From positions 1 through 37,990 of the forward strand of contig CBDCMJ010000007.1 in the NCBI GenBank assembly GCA_965218875.1: DNA of 37,990 nt. Direction: 5' to 3'. Shown piece after piece: positions 23,952-32,892 of the stretch. The notes below the pieces were generated by a model. It had not been told where the DNA came from. It saw only the letters and a list, made by a program, of their open reading frames with translations, and ran no database searches. The first letter of the stretch is position 1. Each line of letters opens with the position of its first letter. The DNA is from CBDCMJ01 sp965218875. GTDB taxonomy: Bacteria; Chloroflexota; Dehalococcoidia; Lucifugimonadales; UBA3495. Position numbers and translations under genes: made by a program.

Positions 23952-24566
23952 TTGAAGGTGCAATCGAACTACCGGTCCGGCAGGCGGCTGATCCTCCTGG
24001 CGACGGCGCTGCTGCTGGCGGCCCTGGCCGCCATACCCGCCAGCGGCGCAGCCCTGGCCCAGTCCCCTCCCCCCGACTCCGACGACATCACCCTGGTCAA
24101 CCGGGACCGGCAGATGGTGGAGCGCAAGAAGGACGGCGAGTTCGTCGCCCGCCCCATATTCAGCCGCCAGACCGACGTCCTCTTCTACGCCCTGCGCCAC
24201 CCCGACACCGGCGATTGGGTCACCGAGACCTACCGGGTCCAGGGCGGCGAGAAGCAGCTCTCCGAGGGCTGGGAGTACACCTTCGAGTATCCCGTCCTGG
24301 ACGGGCAGCCCGAGCTGGACCCGGAGCAGGCTTTCCTGCTGGTGCTGGCCGTGCCCAGGACCGGCGGCGGCGACAACCACGTCTTCCACGCCTTGGTGCC
24401 GGTCCACCAGCCCACGGGGTTGTGGGACAAGGTGCTGGGCGCCCTGGACCCGGACCGCTGGGCGCGGGCCGGGGCCAGATGGATGATCCAGGGAGTCCAC
24501 GGGACCCTGTGCGGCGTGGTGGAGCGGGCGGCCCAAATGGAACTGGCCGAGTGCGGGGAGGGGTAG
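23952..24566 (+). CDS. Exported protein of the transfer operon
   Basis: 204 residues from the TTG at 23952, preferred over GTG 23943 because AGAGGTG then lies six bases upstream. A clear signal peptide: basic start ('YRSGRR'), hydrophobic core (LILLATALLLAALAAIPA) and a cleavage-like 'GAALAQS'. The mature part has 'RPIFSRQTDVLFYALRHPDT' and 'EGWEYTFEYPVL' and a C-terminal amphipathic helix with two Cys. No family is recognised. Being the first gene of the T4SS operon and 4 bases before the VirB6-like gene, it is likely an envelope-side component of the channel. Confidence 0.72.
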   Translation: MKVQSNYRSGRRLILLATALLLAALAAIPASGAALAQSPPPDSDDITLVNRDRQMVERKKDGEFVARPIFSRQTDVLFYALRHPDTGDWVTETYRVQGGEKQLSEGWEYTFEYPVLDGQPELDPEQAFLLVLAVPRTGGGDNHVFHALVPVHQPTGLWDKVLGALDPDRWARAGARWMIQGVHGTLCGVVERAAQMELAECGEG

Positions 24567-24570
24567 AGAC

Positions 24571-25548
24571 ATGGGAGACATCTTCACCGGAACCCCACCT
24601 GGGTTGACCTACGACCACGAGATAGTTCGGCAGGCGTGGATGGTGGTGTGGGCCATCGCGTCGGGAATGCTGGTGATCATCCTGGGCTGGATGGGGCTGA
24701 GCTTCATCGTCCAGGAGCACCTGGGCCACCACCAGTCGGGCTGGCGGGAGATGGTGCCCCGCCTGGTGCTGGGCCTCACCGCGGCCGCATCGTCTTTGTG
24801 GTGGTGCGCCCTGGTCATCGACGTGGCCGATGCCACTTCCGGTTTCATCGCTGCCGAGCTGAGCGTCACCCCCGGCGACCTGCTGCGCGCTCCCCTGGAG
24901 CCTTTGCTGACGGCGGTGCAGGCCGCCAGCACCGGGCTGGCGGTGTTCATCGCCCTGCTCTACCTGGTCTTCGGCTTTTTCATCCTCTACCTGCTGGTGC
25001 AGATGATCCTGCGCCTGGCGTTGATCGACATCCTGCTGTGCTTGGCGCCCATCGCCCTGGGGCTGTGGATTCTGCCCCACACCGCCGGTTGGGGGAGGCA
25101 CTGGCTGCGGCTGTTCATGACCGCCGTGTTCCAGCAGGCCATCCAGCTCATCGCCGTGGCCCTGGCCTTCGGGTTCCTGGACGAGTTCGCCGCCATTGGC
25201 GGAGGCGAGGTGGCCCAGGACCTGGTGTGGAAGCTGCTGATGGCCATCGCCTTCATGTACCTGGCGGGGCGGGTTCCCTCGATGCTGGGGCATCACGGGA
25301 CCTTCGACGCCTGGCTGCACACCCTCTACTTCGGGATGTCCCTGCCCGGCTCGATGATGCGCTCCGCCCGCTCCCTTGGGCTGATGGGAGCCGGAGCCGC
25401 CGGCGGGCCTCCCGGCATGGCCGCCGCCGCTGCGGCGACGGCGGCCACCCGCGCCACCAGCACCGCCGCCAACGCGGTGAACTCGGCGGCCCAGAACTCC
25501 ACGCCCGCCGCCCAGAACAGCCCCACCCCCAGGAGCCAGGGGCCGTAA
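24571..25548 (+). CDS. VirB6/TrbL-like polytopic membrane protein
   Basis: 325 residues. At least six hydrophobic segments: ~25-48 (VVWAIASGMLVIILGWMGLS), ~64-90, ~112-135 (TGLAVFIALLYLVFGFFILY), ~138-168 (LALIDILLCLAPIALGLWIL), ~180-205 ('FMTAVFQQAIQLIAVALAFG') and ~222-238. The segment 'HWLRLFMTAVFQQAIQ' is typical of TrbL/VirB6 channel proteins. The C-terminus is a low-complexity Ala/Thr/Ser/Asn tail, seen often in this family. It would form the inner-membrane channel of the conjugation machine with VirB4. The start has GAGGGG upstream. Confidence 0.72.
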   Translation: MGDIFTGTPPGLTYDHEIVRQAWMVVWAIASGMLVIILGWMGLSFIVQEHLGHHQSGWREMVPRLVLGLTAAASSLWWCALVIDVADATSGFIAAELSVTPGDLLRAPLEPLLTAVQAASTGLAVFIALLYLVFGFFILYLLVQMILRLALIDILLCLAPIALGLWILPHTAGWGRHWLRLFMTAVFQQAIQLIAVALAFGFLDEFAAIGGGEVAQDLVWKLLMAIAFMYLAGRVPSMLGHHGTFDAWLHTLYFGMSLPGSMMRSARSLGLMGAGAAGGPPGMAAAAAATAATRATSTAANAVNSAAQNSTPAAQNSPTPRSQGP

Positions 25549-25701
25549 CGACAAGCACGACGACAACTACCGGCGTGTCAACGACTCGCGCCGATCCAAC
25601 CCCGGGAGGTGGAGCCATGTGCCAGTAGCAACAAGGGACTGACCCAAAAAACCGTGCAATCAAGAGAAACGACAAATTCAATCCGTAAGGAGAACGACTT
25701 T

Positions 25702-26013
25702 ATGGGAGACCTGACACAGACCATATCGAACCTGGTGGGCATCCTGCTGGGGCTGGTGGGGGTCGTGGGGGTGGGCTACTTCATCTACGGCGCCTACATG
25801 TACCTCACCGCCTCCGGCGCGCCCAACCAGATGGAGCGGGGCAAGGCGGCCATGATGACCGCCCTGGCCGGCATTGTGCTGGCCCTGGTGGCCTACGGCG
25901 TGGTGGAACTGGTGATGAACGCCGTGGTGGGCAACCCGGTCACCCCCGACGTGCCCGACCCCACCAACGGCGGCGGCGGTTCGGACAGCGGAACCACCGG
26001 CGACGGCACTTAG
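25702..26013 (+). CDS. Pilin-like / VirB2-like membrane protein
   Basis: 103 residues from the ATG at 25702 (AAGGAG eight bases upstream); the open frame to 25609 has no site. Two membrane helices, ~12-36 ('ILLGLVGVVGVGYFIYGAYM') and ~50-72 ('AAMMTALAGIVLALVAYGVV'), with the polar loop 'TASGAPNQMERGKA' between. This is the TrbC/VirB2 layout. The C-terminal tail is Gly/Thr/Asp-rich. The 153-base gap before it contains only a three-codon start-stop. Confidence 0.7.
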   Translation: MGDLTQTISNLVGILLGLVGVVGVGYFIYGAYMYLTASGAPNQMERGKAAMMTALAGIVLALVAYGVVELVMNAVVGNPVTPDVPDPTNGGGGSDSGTTGDGT

Positions 26014-26023
26014 GAGGGACGGA

Positions 26024-27616
26024 ATGAGAGAGCATGAAGTCCCGACCCACGTGCAGGCCGAGGACAAGGTGCTGCTGTGGTTCACCTTCCCCCAGATCGT
26101 GGCGGTGGTGGCGGTGTGCGCCGTGGCCTACGGCGCCTACCGCTACTTCCCCTTCGGCCCCTCGGAGTTCCGGCTGGGCCTGGCGATCCTGCTGGGCATC
26201 GCGGGCATTGCCCTGACGGTGGGGAAGGTGGGAGGCCGGGGGCTGCCCCTGGTGGCCGCCGACCTGCTGAAGTTCAACCTGGGGGCCAGGCGCTACGCCG
26301 GATCCCCCACGCAACTGGCGCGGAGCGAGGCCCCGCTGCCGGTGGAGACCAGGCCCGACCCGCTGCGGCTGCTGGCCAAGAAGGCCGCATCGGGCATAAG
26401 CAAGGCGGCAAAGGCGGCTCGACAGAAGGGGCGGCCTCCCTTCCGGCCCCATAGCTGGTTCGGCAAGCGGCGCCAGCCCAAGGACGGCAACGCCGCCAAG
26501 CCGAACAATCGGGAGACCCAGGCCAAGAAGCCCTGGTACAAGCTCCTGGCCGTGGCCGGACTGCTGGCGCTGACCATTCTGGCTATTCCGGCCACGGCCC
26601 TGGCCGACGACCCCGACGACGACCCCGGCTGGCGGTTGGAGGAGATCTACTTCCAGCCGCCGGACCCGGTGCCGGGACGCCGCATCTTCATCGAGGGGCT
26701 GGCCGTCTCCGGCGACACCGCCCGGGTGAGCCTGCGGGCCGCCCACGACCTGGACCTGAAGGTGCGGGTCTTCGGCGGCAGGACCGGCAAGACCCTGAAA
26801 ATGGGCGCCAACGCCGTCGTCCACAGCGGGGAGAGAAAGACCTACAACCTGACCCTGAACGGCCCCTCGCCGTCCTTCACCTTCTCCTGGGTGGACTCCC
26901 TGGGATTCTCCGGGGCGGTGTCCCTGAAGAGCGGCCAGCTTCCTTACCCCCTGCCCAGGTACGACGGCGGCCTGTGCGACCTGGAAATGACCTCCCTGGA
27001 GTGGACTCCGGGCAACGTCAGCGGCGTCATCGCCTCGGAGTGCATCAGCGACACCAGGCAGGAGGTGGAACTGCCGGTCTACGGCGGCCACTTCAGCCAG
27101 ACGGTGCCCGCGCCCTTGGACGCCACCGTCACCCGCATCGCCGGAAGGGTGAACGTGGAGGCCGGAGCGCACCGCACCAGCGTGGCATTCGTCCCAGGCG
27201 GGCAGACCCGGTTCAACCTGCCCGTCGCCGACCGAAAGGCGGTCCATGACCTGGACATCAGGGCGGACCTGACGGCGACCCTGAACGTGCCGTTGCCGCC
27301 CATGCTCCAAACCACCCATCACCCGGCCCGGACCGACGTGTACACCCGAACAGTGAGCCTGTCCTGCGGGAAGGGTTCCTCGGTGAGCAGGACCGTCCGC
27401 ATCTACGTCTACCACCCGGAGCACGTTCGGGCTGTGGAGACCCAGCGCGCTCCCGTCACCCGCACCCGGCCGGAGACCGTCCCCCTGGCCCATGACCTGG
27501 GCGTGGGGGCCGACGACCCCTTCCAGTACCTCTACGTGCCGCCGCCCACGCCCCCGCCGCCTTCGGCGGAACAGACGGAGGAAGGCGATTCCTCCTGGTG
27601 GGGCTGGCCGTGGTAG
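26024..27616 (+). CDS. PrgI-like membrane protein fused to a large extracytoplasmic domain
   Basis: 530 residues. The first ~100 match PrgI/VirB3-like proteins: 'VPTHVQAEDKVLLWFTFPQI', two helices (~19-38 and ~50-67), then 'RRYAGSPTQLARSEAPLPVE'. A basic linker follows. A third hydrophobic helix lies at ~172-192 (LLAVAGLLALTILAIPATAL) and ends in an A-x-A motif before DD. The remaining ~335 residues are beta-rich without Cys-rich repeats ('VSLRAAHDLDLKVRVFGGRT') and end in a Pro-rich stretch and WWGWPW. PrgI proteins are usually only ~100-150 residues and end before this point. It links inner membrane and outside, between the two pilin-like genes and VirB4. Confidence 0.7.
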   Translation: MREHEVPTHVQAEDKVLLWFTFPQIVAVVAVCAVAYGAYRYFPFGPSEFRLGLAILLGIAGIALTVGKVGGRGLPLVAADLLKFNLGARRYAGSPTQLARSEAPLPVETRPDPLRLLAKKAASGISKAAKAARQKGRPPFRPHSWFGKRRQPKDGNAAKPNNRETQAKKPWYKLLAVAGLLALTILAIPATALADDPDDDPGWRLEEIYFQPPDPVPGRRIFIEGLAVSGDTARVSLRAAHDLDLKVRVFGGRTGKTLKMGANAVVHSGERKTYNLTLNGPSPSFTFSWVDSLGFSGAVSLKSGQLPYPLPRYDGGLCDLEMTSLEWTPGNVSGVIASECISDTRQEVELPVYGGHFSQTVPAPLDATVTRIAGRVNVEAGAHRTSVAFVPGGQTRFNLPVADRKAVHDLDIRADLTATLNVPLPPMLQTTHHPARTDVYTRTVSLSCGKGSSVSRTVRIYVYHPEHVRAVETQRAPVTRTRPETVPLAHDLGVGADDPFQYLYVPPPTPPPPSAEQTEEGDSSWWGWPW

Positions 27617-27936
27617 GGCGCTTGACGAGCATCCTGCTTTCCTCCGGCGCGGTCCTGGCGTCCGTCGCCGCCGCGCCGGGGGACGAGAGGGAAGAGCTGC
27701 TTAGGACCATAGACGCGGTGCTGAGCGGCATGGCCTACGCCGGGGTGGGCCTCTGCTTCTTCGCCATCGTCTGGGCCGGGTTCGTGCTGATGGCCGAGGG
27801 AACTGAGGGGCAGGGACGGGGAAAAGCGAGAAACGCCGTGGTCATGGCGGTGGTGGGCCTGGTGGTGGTGCTGCTGGCCAAGGCCATCGCCCTGGTAATC
27901 AGCGGCCGCCTCAGCCCCATCCTGCCCGGCGCATAA
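27598..27936 (+). CDS. Second small pilin-like membrane protein
   Basis: 112 residues if it starts at the GTG at 27598, overlapping the upstream gene by 19 bases; a TTG at 27622 is an alternative. An N-terminal hydrophobic segment ('LTSILLSSGAVLASVAAAPG') could be a signal peptide. Two further helices follow (~42-65, 'GMAYAGVGLCFFAIVWAGFV', and ~78-100, 'NAVVMAVVGLVVVLLAKAIA') with the charged loop 'AEGTEGQGRGKARN'. This is again VirB2/TrbC-like. Two pilin-like genes in one operon is unusual; one may be a channel accessory. Confidence 0.65.
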   Translation: MGLAVVGRLTSILLSSGAVLASVAAAPGDEREELLRTIDAVLSGMAYAGVGLCFFAIVWAGFVLMAEGTEGQGRGKARNAVVMAVVGLVVVLLAKAIALVISGRLSPILPGA

Positions 27937-27958
27937 AACGACAAAGGAGAAACGAGAG

Positions 27959-30181
27959 ATGAAACCAACACTACCCAACATCAAGGGAATAATCGGGCGC
28001 AGCCCAGCGGCGGAGGCGGCAGAGGCCGCCGCCGAGCCGCCCAAGCCGCCGCCGGAGCTGACCCGGTTCTTCATGCTGTCCCACCTGGAGGAGGACGGGC
28101 CGGTGCGCCTGGACGGGGTGAAGCTGGCGGTCAGCGAGGTGATGGGGCTGGAGCTGGACGAACCCAAGCTGGGGGCCTTCGCCGGGGCGCTGAACGCCCT
28201 GGACTTCCCGGTGCAACTGCTGGTGCGCCAGCACCCGCCGGTGCTGCAAGGGCTGCGGGAGAAGCTGGGCGAGGCCCAGCCCGAGGACCTGCCCCGCCAG
28301 ACCCGCGACGCCGCCGACTCCCTGGGGCGCTTGCTAACAACACTGGAGACCCGCGACGGAATCCTGGACCGGCGCTTCTACGCCGTCTGCCCGGCGGAGC
28401 GTTCCGCCGAGCTGAGCGGTCTGCTGGCGCGGGGCGGGCTGGGCGTATTCCCCCTGGTGGGAACGCCCCTGCGCTTGCTCTGGCTGTCCGCCGCCCTGGG
28501 CGGTTCGCCCATCGAGAGGGACGAGGACGAAACGCTGGACGTGGAGGTCAACCGCCGCGACATCCGAATCGGCAATCACCTGGCCCGCTCGCTGCACCTG
28601 GGCAAGTGGCCCCGCAGCCTGGCCCCCGGCTTCCTGCAAGGGCTGATGGCCACGGGAGCGCCGATGGACCTGTCGGTCCACCTGGGGGCGATACCGGCAG
28701 AGCAGGCCGCCCGCACCCTGGAGTGGCAGAAGGTCCGCTTCGAGTCGGCCCAGAGCCTGTCCTTCAAGCGGGGCCGCTCCATGTCGCCGGAGGCGGAGAT
28801 CGCCCTGGAGGACGTGAGCCGTTTGCGCGACGAGGTGCAGCGGGGCCGGGAGCGGCTGTTCCACGCCTCCCTGTCGGTCACCCTCCACGCCGGCGACGCC
28901 GAGGCGTTGAAGGACCTGACGCAGAAGGCCAAGGGACACTTCGCCGCCACCCTGGGCAAGCTGGACAACCTGGCCTTCCGGCAACGGGAGGGGCTGCTGT
29001 CCACTTTGCCCCTGGCCCTGAACGCCGTGGCGGTGTGGCGGACGCTGGACACCTCCAGCCTGGCGCGGCTGTTCCCCTTCTCGCCGCCGGACCTGGACAC
29101 CCGCAGCGGCACCCTCTACGGCATCGACCTGCGGGCCTGCGCCCCGGTGGTCTACGACCCCTTCGACGGAACCCACCTGAACGCCAACACCGCCGTCCTG
29201 GCCCGCTCCGGCTCCGGCAAGTCCTTCGCCACCAAGTTGGGAGTCTTGCGGGGCCTGTGCCGGGGGGTGCGGGCCTACGTGATTGACCCGGAGGGCGAGT
29301 ACGCCGACATGGCCAGGGCCGCCGGGGGCAGGGTCTTGTCGCCGGGAATCGCGGGCCAGGGCATGAACCCCTTCGTCATCGACCGGGGCGACTCGGAAGA
29401 GCTGTTGCAGCGCATCGGCAGCCTGCGCCGCCTGATCGAGGTGATGGTGGGGGAGCGGCTCAGCGCCGAGCGCCGGTCGTCCCTGGACCACGCCCTGGCG
29501 GGCTACTACGCGGAGCATAGAGACCGCACCGGCTTCCGGGACTTCTACGGCTACCTGGAAGAAAGCGGCGGCGGCGACATCGCCCACCTGCTGCGGCCCT
29601 TCGCCACCGGCAGCCTGCGCCATCTGCTTTCCGACGAGGGCGACGACTTGCTGACCCACGAGGCTTTGGTGACGGTCTTCGACCTGCATTTGCTGGAACC
29701 CGAACTGCGGCCCGCCGCCGCGATGGTCTGCACCGAGACGGTATGGGCCGCCGCCGCCCAGGACCCCCGGCCCCGTCTGCTGGTGGTGGACGAGGTGTGG
29801 AGCATCATGCAGCACCCGGAGGGCGCGGCCTTCATGGTCAGCATGGCCAAGCGAGCCCGCAAGCACCGCCTGGGGTTGCAGTTCATCACCCAGGACGTGC
29901 AGGACCTGCTCAGCGAGGACTCGTCAAGAACCATCACCGGACATTCGGGCAGGGCATTGCTCCAGAACGCGGCCTTCAAGCTGCTGTTGCAGCAGGACGC
30001 GGCGGCCATCAGCACCGTGGGGGAAGCCTTCGACCTGCCGGTGGAGCTGCAACGCTGGCTCTTGTCCTGTCCCAGGGGCGACGGGCTGCTGCTGGCCCGG
30101 GGCAACCGCTTTCCCATCCGCATCGAGGCCACGCCCGAGGAGACCGAGGTAATCGAGTGGCGGCCCGGACCCAGGCACTAG
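27959..30181 (+). CDS. VirB4/TraC-type conjugation ATPase
   Basis: 740 residues, AAAGGAGA upstream of the ATG. The N-terminal ~390 residues match the VirB4 lead-in ('QLLVRQHPPVLQGL', 'LARSLHLGKWPRSLAPGFLQ', 'MDLSVHLGAIPAEQAARTLE'). The ATPase domain has Walker A ARSGSGKSF at 415-423, 'YVIDPEGEYADMA' shortly after, and Walker B 'LLVVDEVWSIM' with Asp611-Glu612. A further conserved piece is 'KRARKHRLGLQFITQDVQDL'. VirB4 energises pilus assembly and substrate transfer at the inner membrane. The sequence is complete with no frameshift. Confidence 0.88.
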   Translation: MKPTLPNIKGIIGRSPAAEAAEAAAEPPKPPPELTRFFMLSHLEEDGPVRLDGVKLAVSEVMGLELDEPKLGAFAGALNALDFPVQLLVRQHPPVLQGLREKLGEAQPEDLPRQTRDAADSLGRLLTTLETRDGILDRRFYAVCPAERSAELSGLLARGGLGVFPLVGTPLRLLWLSAALGGSPIERDEDETLDVEVNRRDIRIGNHLARSLHLGKWPRSLAPGFLQGLMATGAPMDLSVHLGAIPAEQAARTLEWQKVRFESAQSLSFKRGRSMSPEAEIALEDVSRLRDEVQRGRERLFHASLSVTLHAGDAEALKDLTQKAKGHFAATLGKLDNLAFRQREGLLSTLPLALNAVAVWRTLDTSSLARLFPFSPPDLDTRSGTLYGIDLRACAPVVYDPFDGTHLNANTAVLARSGSGKSFATKLGVLRGLCRGVRAYVIDPEGEYADMARAAGGRVLSPGIAGQGMNPFVIDRGDSEELLQRIGSLRRLIEVMVGERLSAERRSSLDHALAGYYAEHRDRTGFRDFYGYLEESGGGDIAHLLRPFATGSLRHLLSDEGDDLLTHEALVTVFDLHLLEPELRPAAAMVCTETVWAAAAQDPRPRLLVVDEVWSIMQHPEGAAFMVSMAKRARKHRLGLQFITQDVQDLLSEDSSRTITGHSGRALLQNAAFKLLLQQDAAAISTVGEAFDLPVELQRWLLSCPRGDGLLLARGNRFPIRIEATPEETEVIEWRPGPRH

Positions 30182-30228
30182 CCGGTAGGGACCGGCCCCG
30201 AGGCCCGGACCCAAAGGAGGAATCATCC

Positions 30229-32892
30229 TTGAAAACGAAGCTCAAGAGAATCCTGTTCGGCGATGGGAGCAAGAGACCGTCGCCGGTGCTGCTGGCGGTG
30301 ACGCCGCCACGCACCGGCGAGCGGACGCTGCTGGGCGTGGAGAACCTGCTCCAGTCCATCGCCGTCCCCGAACCCTTCTCCCTGGAGCTGGCGGGAGACA
30401 TGGACGGCGTGGTCCTGATGGCCCGTTGCCACGACGACCAGGTGGTGCGCGGCCAGATCGCCGCCCATTACCCCCAGGCCCGCATCCAGGAGGTGCCGCC
30501 CCATGACGACCCGCTGCGCCTGGACGAGGGAGAGCAGGCCTGGTCGATGACCCTGCGGGCCGACGGCCCCGAGTACGTGCCCCTGCGCACCTTCCGGGAC
30601 GACGACCTGCTGGACCCCGGCTCGGACCCCCTCATCGCCCTGATGGGGGCGCTCTCGGCCCTCTACGAAGGGGAGCGCGTGGTGGCCCGGCTGCTGCTGC
30701 GCTCCCTGGGACCCGACTGGTCCCAGGCCCACCAGGTACGCGCCCACCGGCAGGCCGTGCCCGACGTGCGAGAATCCGCCTACACCTACCAGACCAAACC
30801 CCTCCAGCTTGACGGCGCGACCATGGCCGTGCTGGGCGCGGGGGCTTTGGCGGCCCTCAAGGGCTACCTGTGGGTGCAGGACGGGGAGTATCTCAAGGCC
30901 GCCCTGCTGGCTGCCGGCACAGCCCTGGGGCTGGCGGTCGGCGGCTGGGCCTGGTGGCGCTGGAAGCAGGCCAGGAGCCGGGTCTACGACCCGCTGCTCA
31001 TCAAGGAGAAGGTCTCCCGCATCGCCTTCGACGCCGAGCTGCAAATCGTCGCCGTCCTGCCCGCCGACACCGGGCAGCAGCGCGCCGGAGAGCTGCTCGG
31101 CCCGGTGGCCGCCGCCTACCGCCACTACGACCATCCCGCCGGGGCCAGGTTCAGGGTGGGCAGGATGAAACCGGCGTTGTCCACGGACAACCTGCACCCC
31201 ACCGGCCCGGGCCTATTCGGCAAGCGCAGCGTGCTGGGGGTCCGCGAAGTCGCCTGCCTGTGGCACCCGCCGGGGGCCGGCGACGAGACGCCCCTGGTGG
31301 AACGGTCCGGCGCCCGGACCCTGCTCCCTTCGGCCAAGGGCGTCCGGGGCGGCGCCCTGGTGGGCGACACCACCGCCGGAGCGCGGCGCGAAATACGCTT
31401 CCCCGAGGACCTGCTGCGGCGCTATCACCTCTACGTGGCCCGCACCCGAATGGGCAAGTCCACCCTGATGCACCACGTGGTGACCCACAAGCTCAGGGAG
31501 AAGGCCGAAGGCCGCGACAACGACGCCATCGTGGTCGTCGATCCCCATACCGACCTGGTGGCCGGCATCCTGGAACACGTCCCCGAGTCCCTCATGGACC
31601 GGGTGCGCCTTATCGACCTATCCGACGAGTCCCGCTCCCCGGGCATCAACCTGCTGGACACCCGCGTCTTCGCCGACCGCGACCGCACCGCCGACTCGGT
31701 GGTGCGGGTGGCCCGGGGCCTGTGGGAGCAGTGGGGGCCGAGGATGCAGTCCATCCTGGAACAGACGGTCAAGACCCTTCACGAGGCCAACGAGCAGGTG
31801 GAGGCCGGGGAGCAGTACACCATCCTGGACGGCCTGAAGCTGCTCTCGGACGACACCTTCCGCAAGGACGCGCTGAAGAAGGTCTCCGACCCCTATCTCC
31901 TGGAGTGGTGGGGCCGGGACTTCGGCCGGTGGCACCACCAGTACCGGGCCGAGGCCCTGGCGCCTGTTCAAACAAGGCTCTCCTACTACGCTTCCTCCAA
32001 GCGGGCGCGGGCCATCCTGGGCCAGCGCCGCTCCACCATCGACCTGCGCCGCACCGTTCACGACGGCGGCGTGCTGCTGGTGTCAACCTCCCAGGGCACC
32101 GTGGGCCGGGACGTGGCCGCCCTGGTGGGAGCGTCCCTGCTCAACCTGGTGGACTCGGTGATACGGGAGCAGGGAGGCGTGGCGCTTTCGCAGCGCCGGG
32201 GCGCGCTGGTGGTGGTGGACGAGATGCAGTCCATGCCCGGCGTGGACTACGAAAGCATGTTGTCCGAGCTGGGCAAGTTCGGGGCGTCGTTCATCCTGGC
32301 GACCCAGAGCCTGGCCAAGCTGGACGACCTCTCCCCCACTATGCGCGACACCATCCTGGCCAACGTGGGCTGCCTGGCGGTGTTCCAGGTGGCGGGCAGC
32401 GACGCCCGTCAGCTGGTGTGGGAACTGGGCAAGGAGCGCGTCGTCGAGGACGACATCACCTCGCTGCCGGTGCACCACTGCTACGTCCGCGCCACCGTGG
32501 GCGCCGAGCGGATGCCCGCCTTCTCCATGATGGTCAGAAAGCCCGAGCCGGGCGACCCGGAAACTGCCGACCGCATCCGCGCCGCCGCCGAGGGCTACAC
32601 CGTTCCGGCCCGGCAGGTGGAATACGGGAACGCCGACGGCCACAAGAAGGTGGACGGCTACCGCAAGGGCGTCGAAGACCTCGAAGAGGAAGCAAAGCAA
32701 GAGAACCAGGCTGAAAACGAGCCGGAGGCGGAGCAGGCCCCGCAGCGGAGGAAGCAGCGCAGCAGGCGAAGAACGGCCTCCGAAAACGCTGCGGCTACTG
32801 AGACCGGCGAAGCCGACGTCCGGGACGGGGAAGATGAAGCCGAGGAGGGTGACGACAGCGACAACAAGGCCGTCGGGGAGGCTGAGGAATGA
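30229..32892 (+). CDS. VirD4/DUF87-type conjugative ATPase
   Basis: 887 residues from the TTG at 30229, with GGAGGA seven bases upstream; the frame runs further up but through the end of virB4. Two hydrophobic helices at ~200-245 ('VLGAGALAALKGYLW', 'AALLAAGTALGLAVGGWAWW') anchor it. The ATPase core has the P-loop ARTRMGKST at 404-412, where the usual first Gly is Ala and the inner Gly is Met-flanked. It continues with 'AIVVVDPHTDLVAGILEHVP', Walker B 'GALVVVDEMQSM' with Asp664-Glu665, and 'FILATQSLAKLDDLSP'. The C-terminal ~90 residues are low-complexity and charged. It would couple DNA to the channel. Confidence 0.82.
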   Translation: MKTKLKRILFGDGSKRPSPVLLAVTPPRTGERTLLGVENLLQSIAVPEPFSLELAGDMDGVVLMARCHDDQVVRGQIAAHYPQARIQEVPPHDDPLRLDEGEQAWSMTLRADGPEYVPLRTFRDDDLLDPGSDPLIALMGALSALYEGERVVARLLLRSLGPDWSQAHQVRAHRQAVPDVRESAYTYQTKPLQLDGATMAVLGAGALAALKGYLWVQDGEYLKAALLAAGTALGLAVGGWAWWRWKQARSRVYDPLLIKEKVSRIAFDAELQIVAVLPADTGQQRAGELLGPVAAAYRHYDHPAGARFRVGRMKPALSTDNLHPTGPGLFGKRSVLGVREVACLWHPPGAGDETPLVERSGARTLLPSAKGVRGGALVGDTTAGARREIRFPEDLLRRYHLYVARTRMGKSTLMHHVVTHKLREKAEGRDNDAIVVVDPHTDLVAGILEHVPESLMDRVRLIDLSDESRSPGINLLDTRVFADRDRTADSVVRVARGLWEQWGPRMQSILEQTVKTLHEANEQVEAGEQYTILDGLKLLSDDTFRKDALKKVSDPYLLEWWGRDFGRWHHQYRAEALAPVQTRLSYYASSKRARAILGQRRSTIDLRRTVHDGGVLLVSTSQGTVGRDVAALVGASLLNLVDSVIREQGGVALSQRRGALVVVDEMQSMPGVDYESMLSELGKFGASFILATQSLAKLDDLSPTMRDTILANVGCLAVFQVAGSDARQLVWELGKERVVEDDITSLPVHHCYVRATVGAERMPAFSMMVRKPEPGDPETADRIRAAAEGYTVPARQVEYGNADGHKKVDGYRKGVEDLEEEAKQENQAENEPEAEQAPQRRKQRSRRRTASENAAATETGEADVRDGEDEAEEGDDSDNKAVGEAEE

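Noticed and set aside
24220..25566. Minus-strand frame of 448 codons
   Set aside because: Antisense to the VirB6-like gene; low-complexity His/Gln/Gly content.
28334..29866. Minus-strand frame of 510 codons
   Set aside because: Antisense to virB4; no start signals or domain.
29743..30228. N-terminal extension of the VirD4-type ATPase
   Set aside because: It overlaps virB4 in another frame; the TTG at 30229 has the ribosome binding site.
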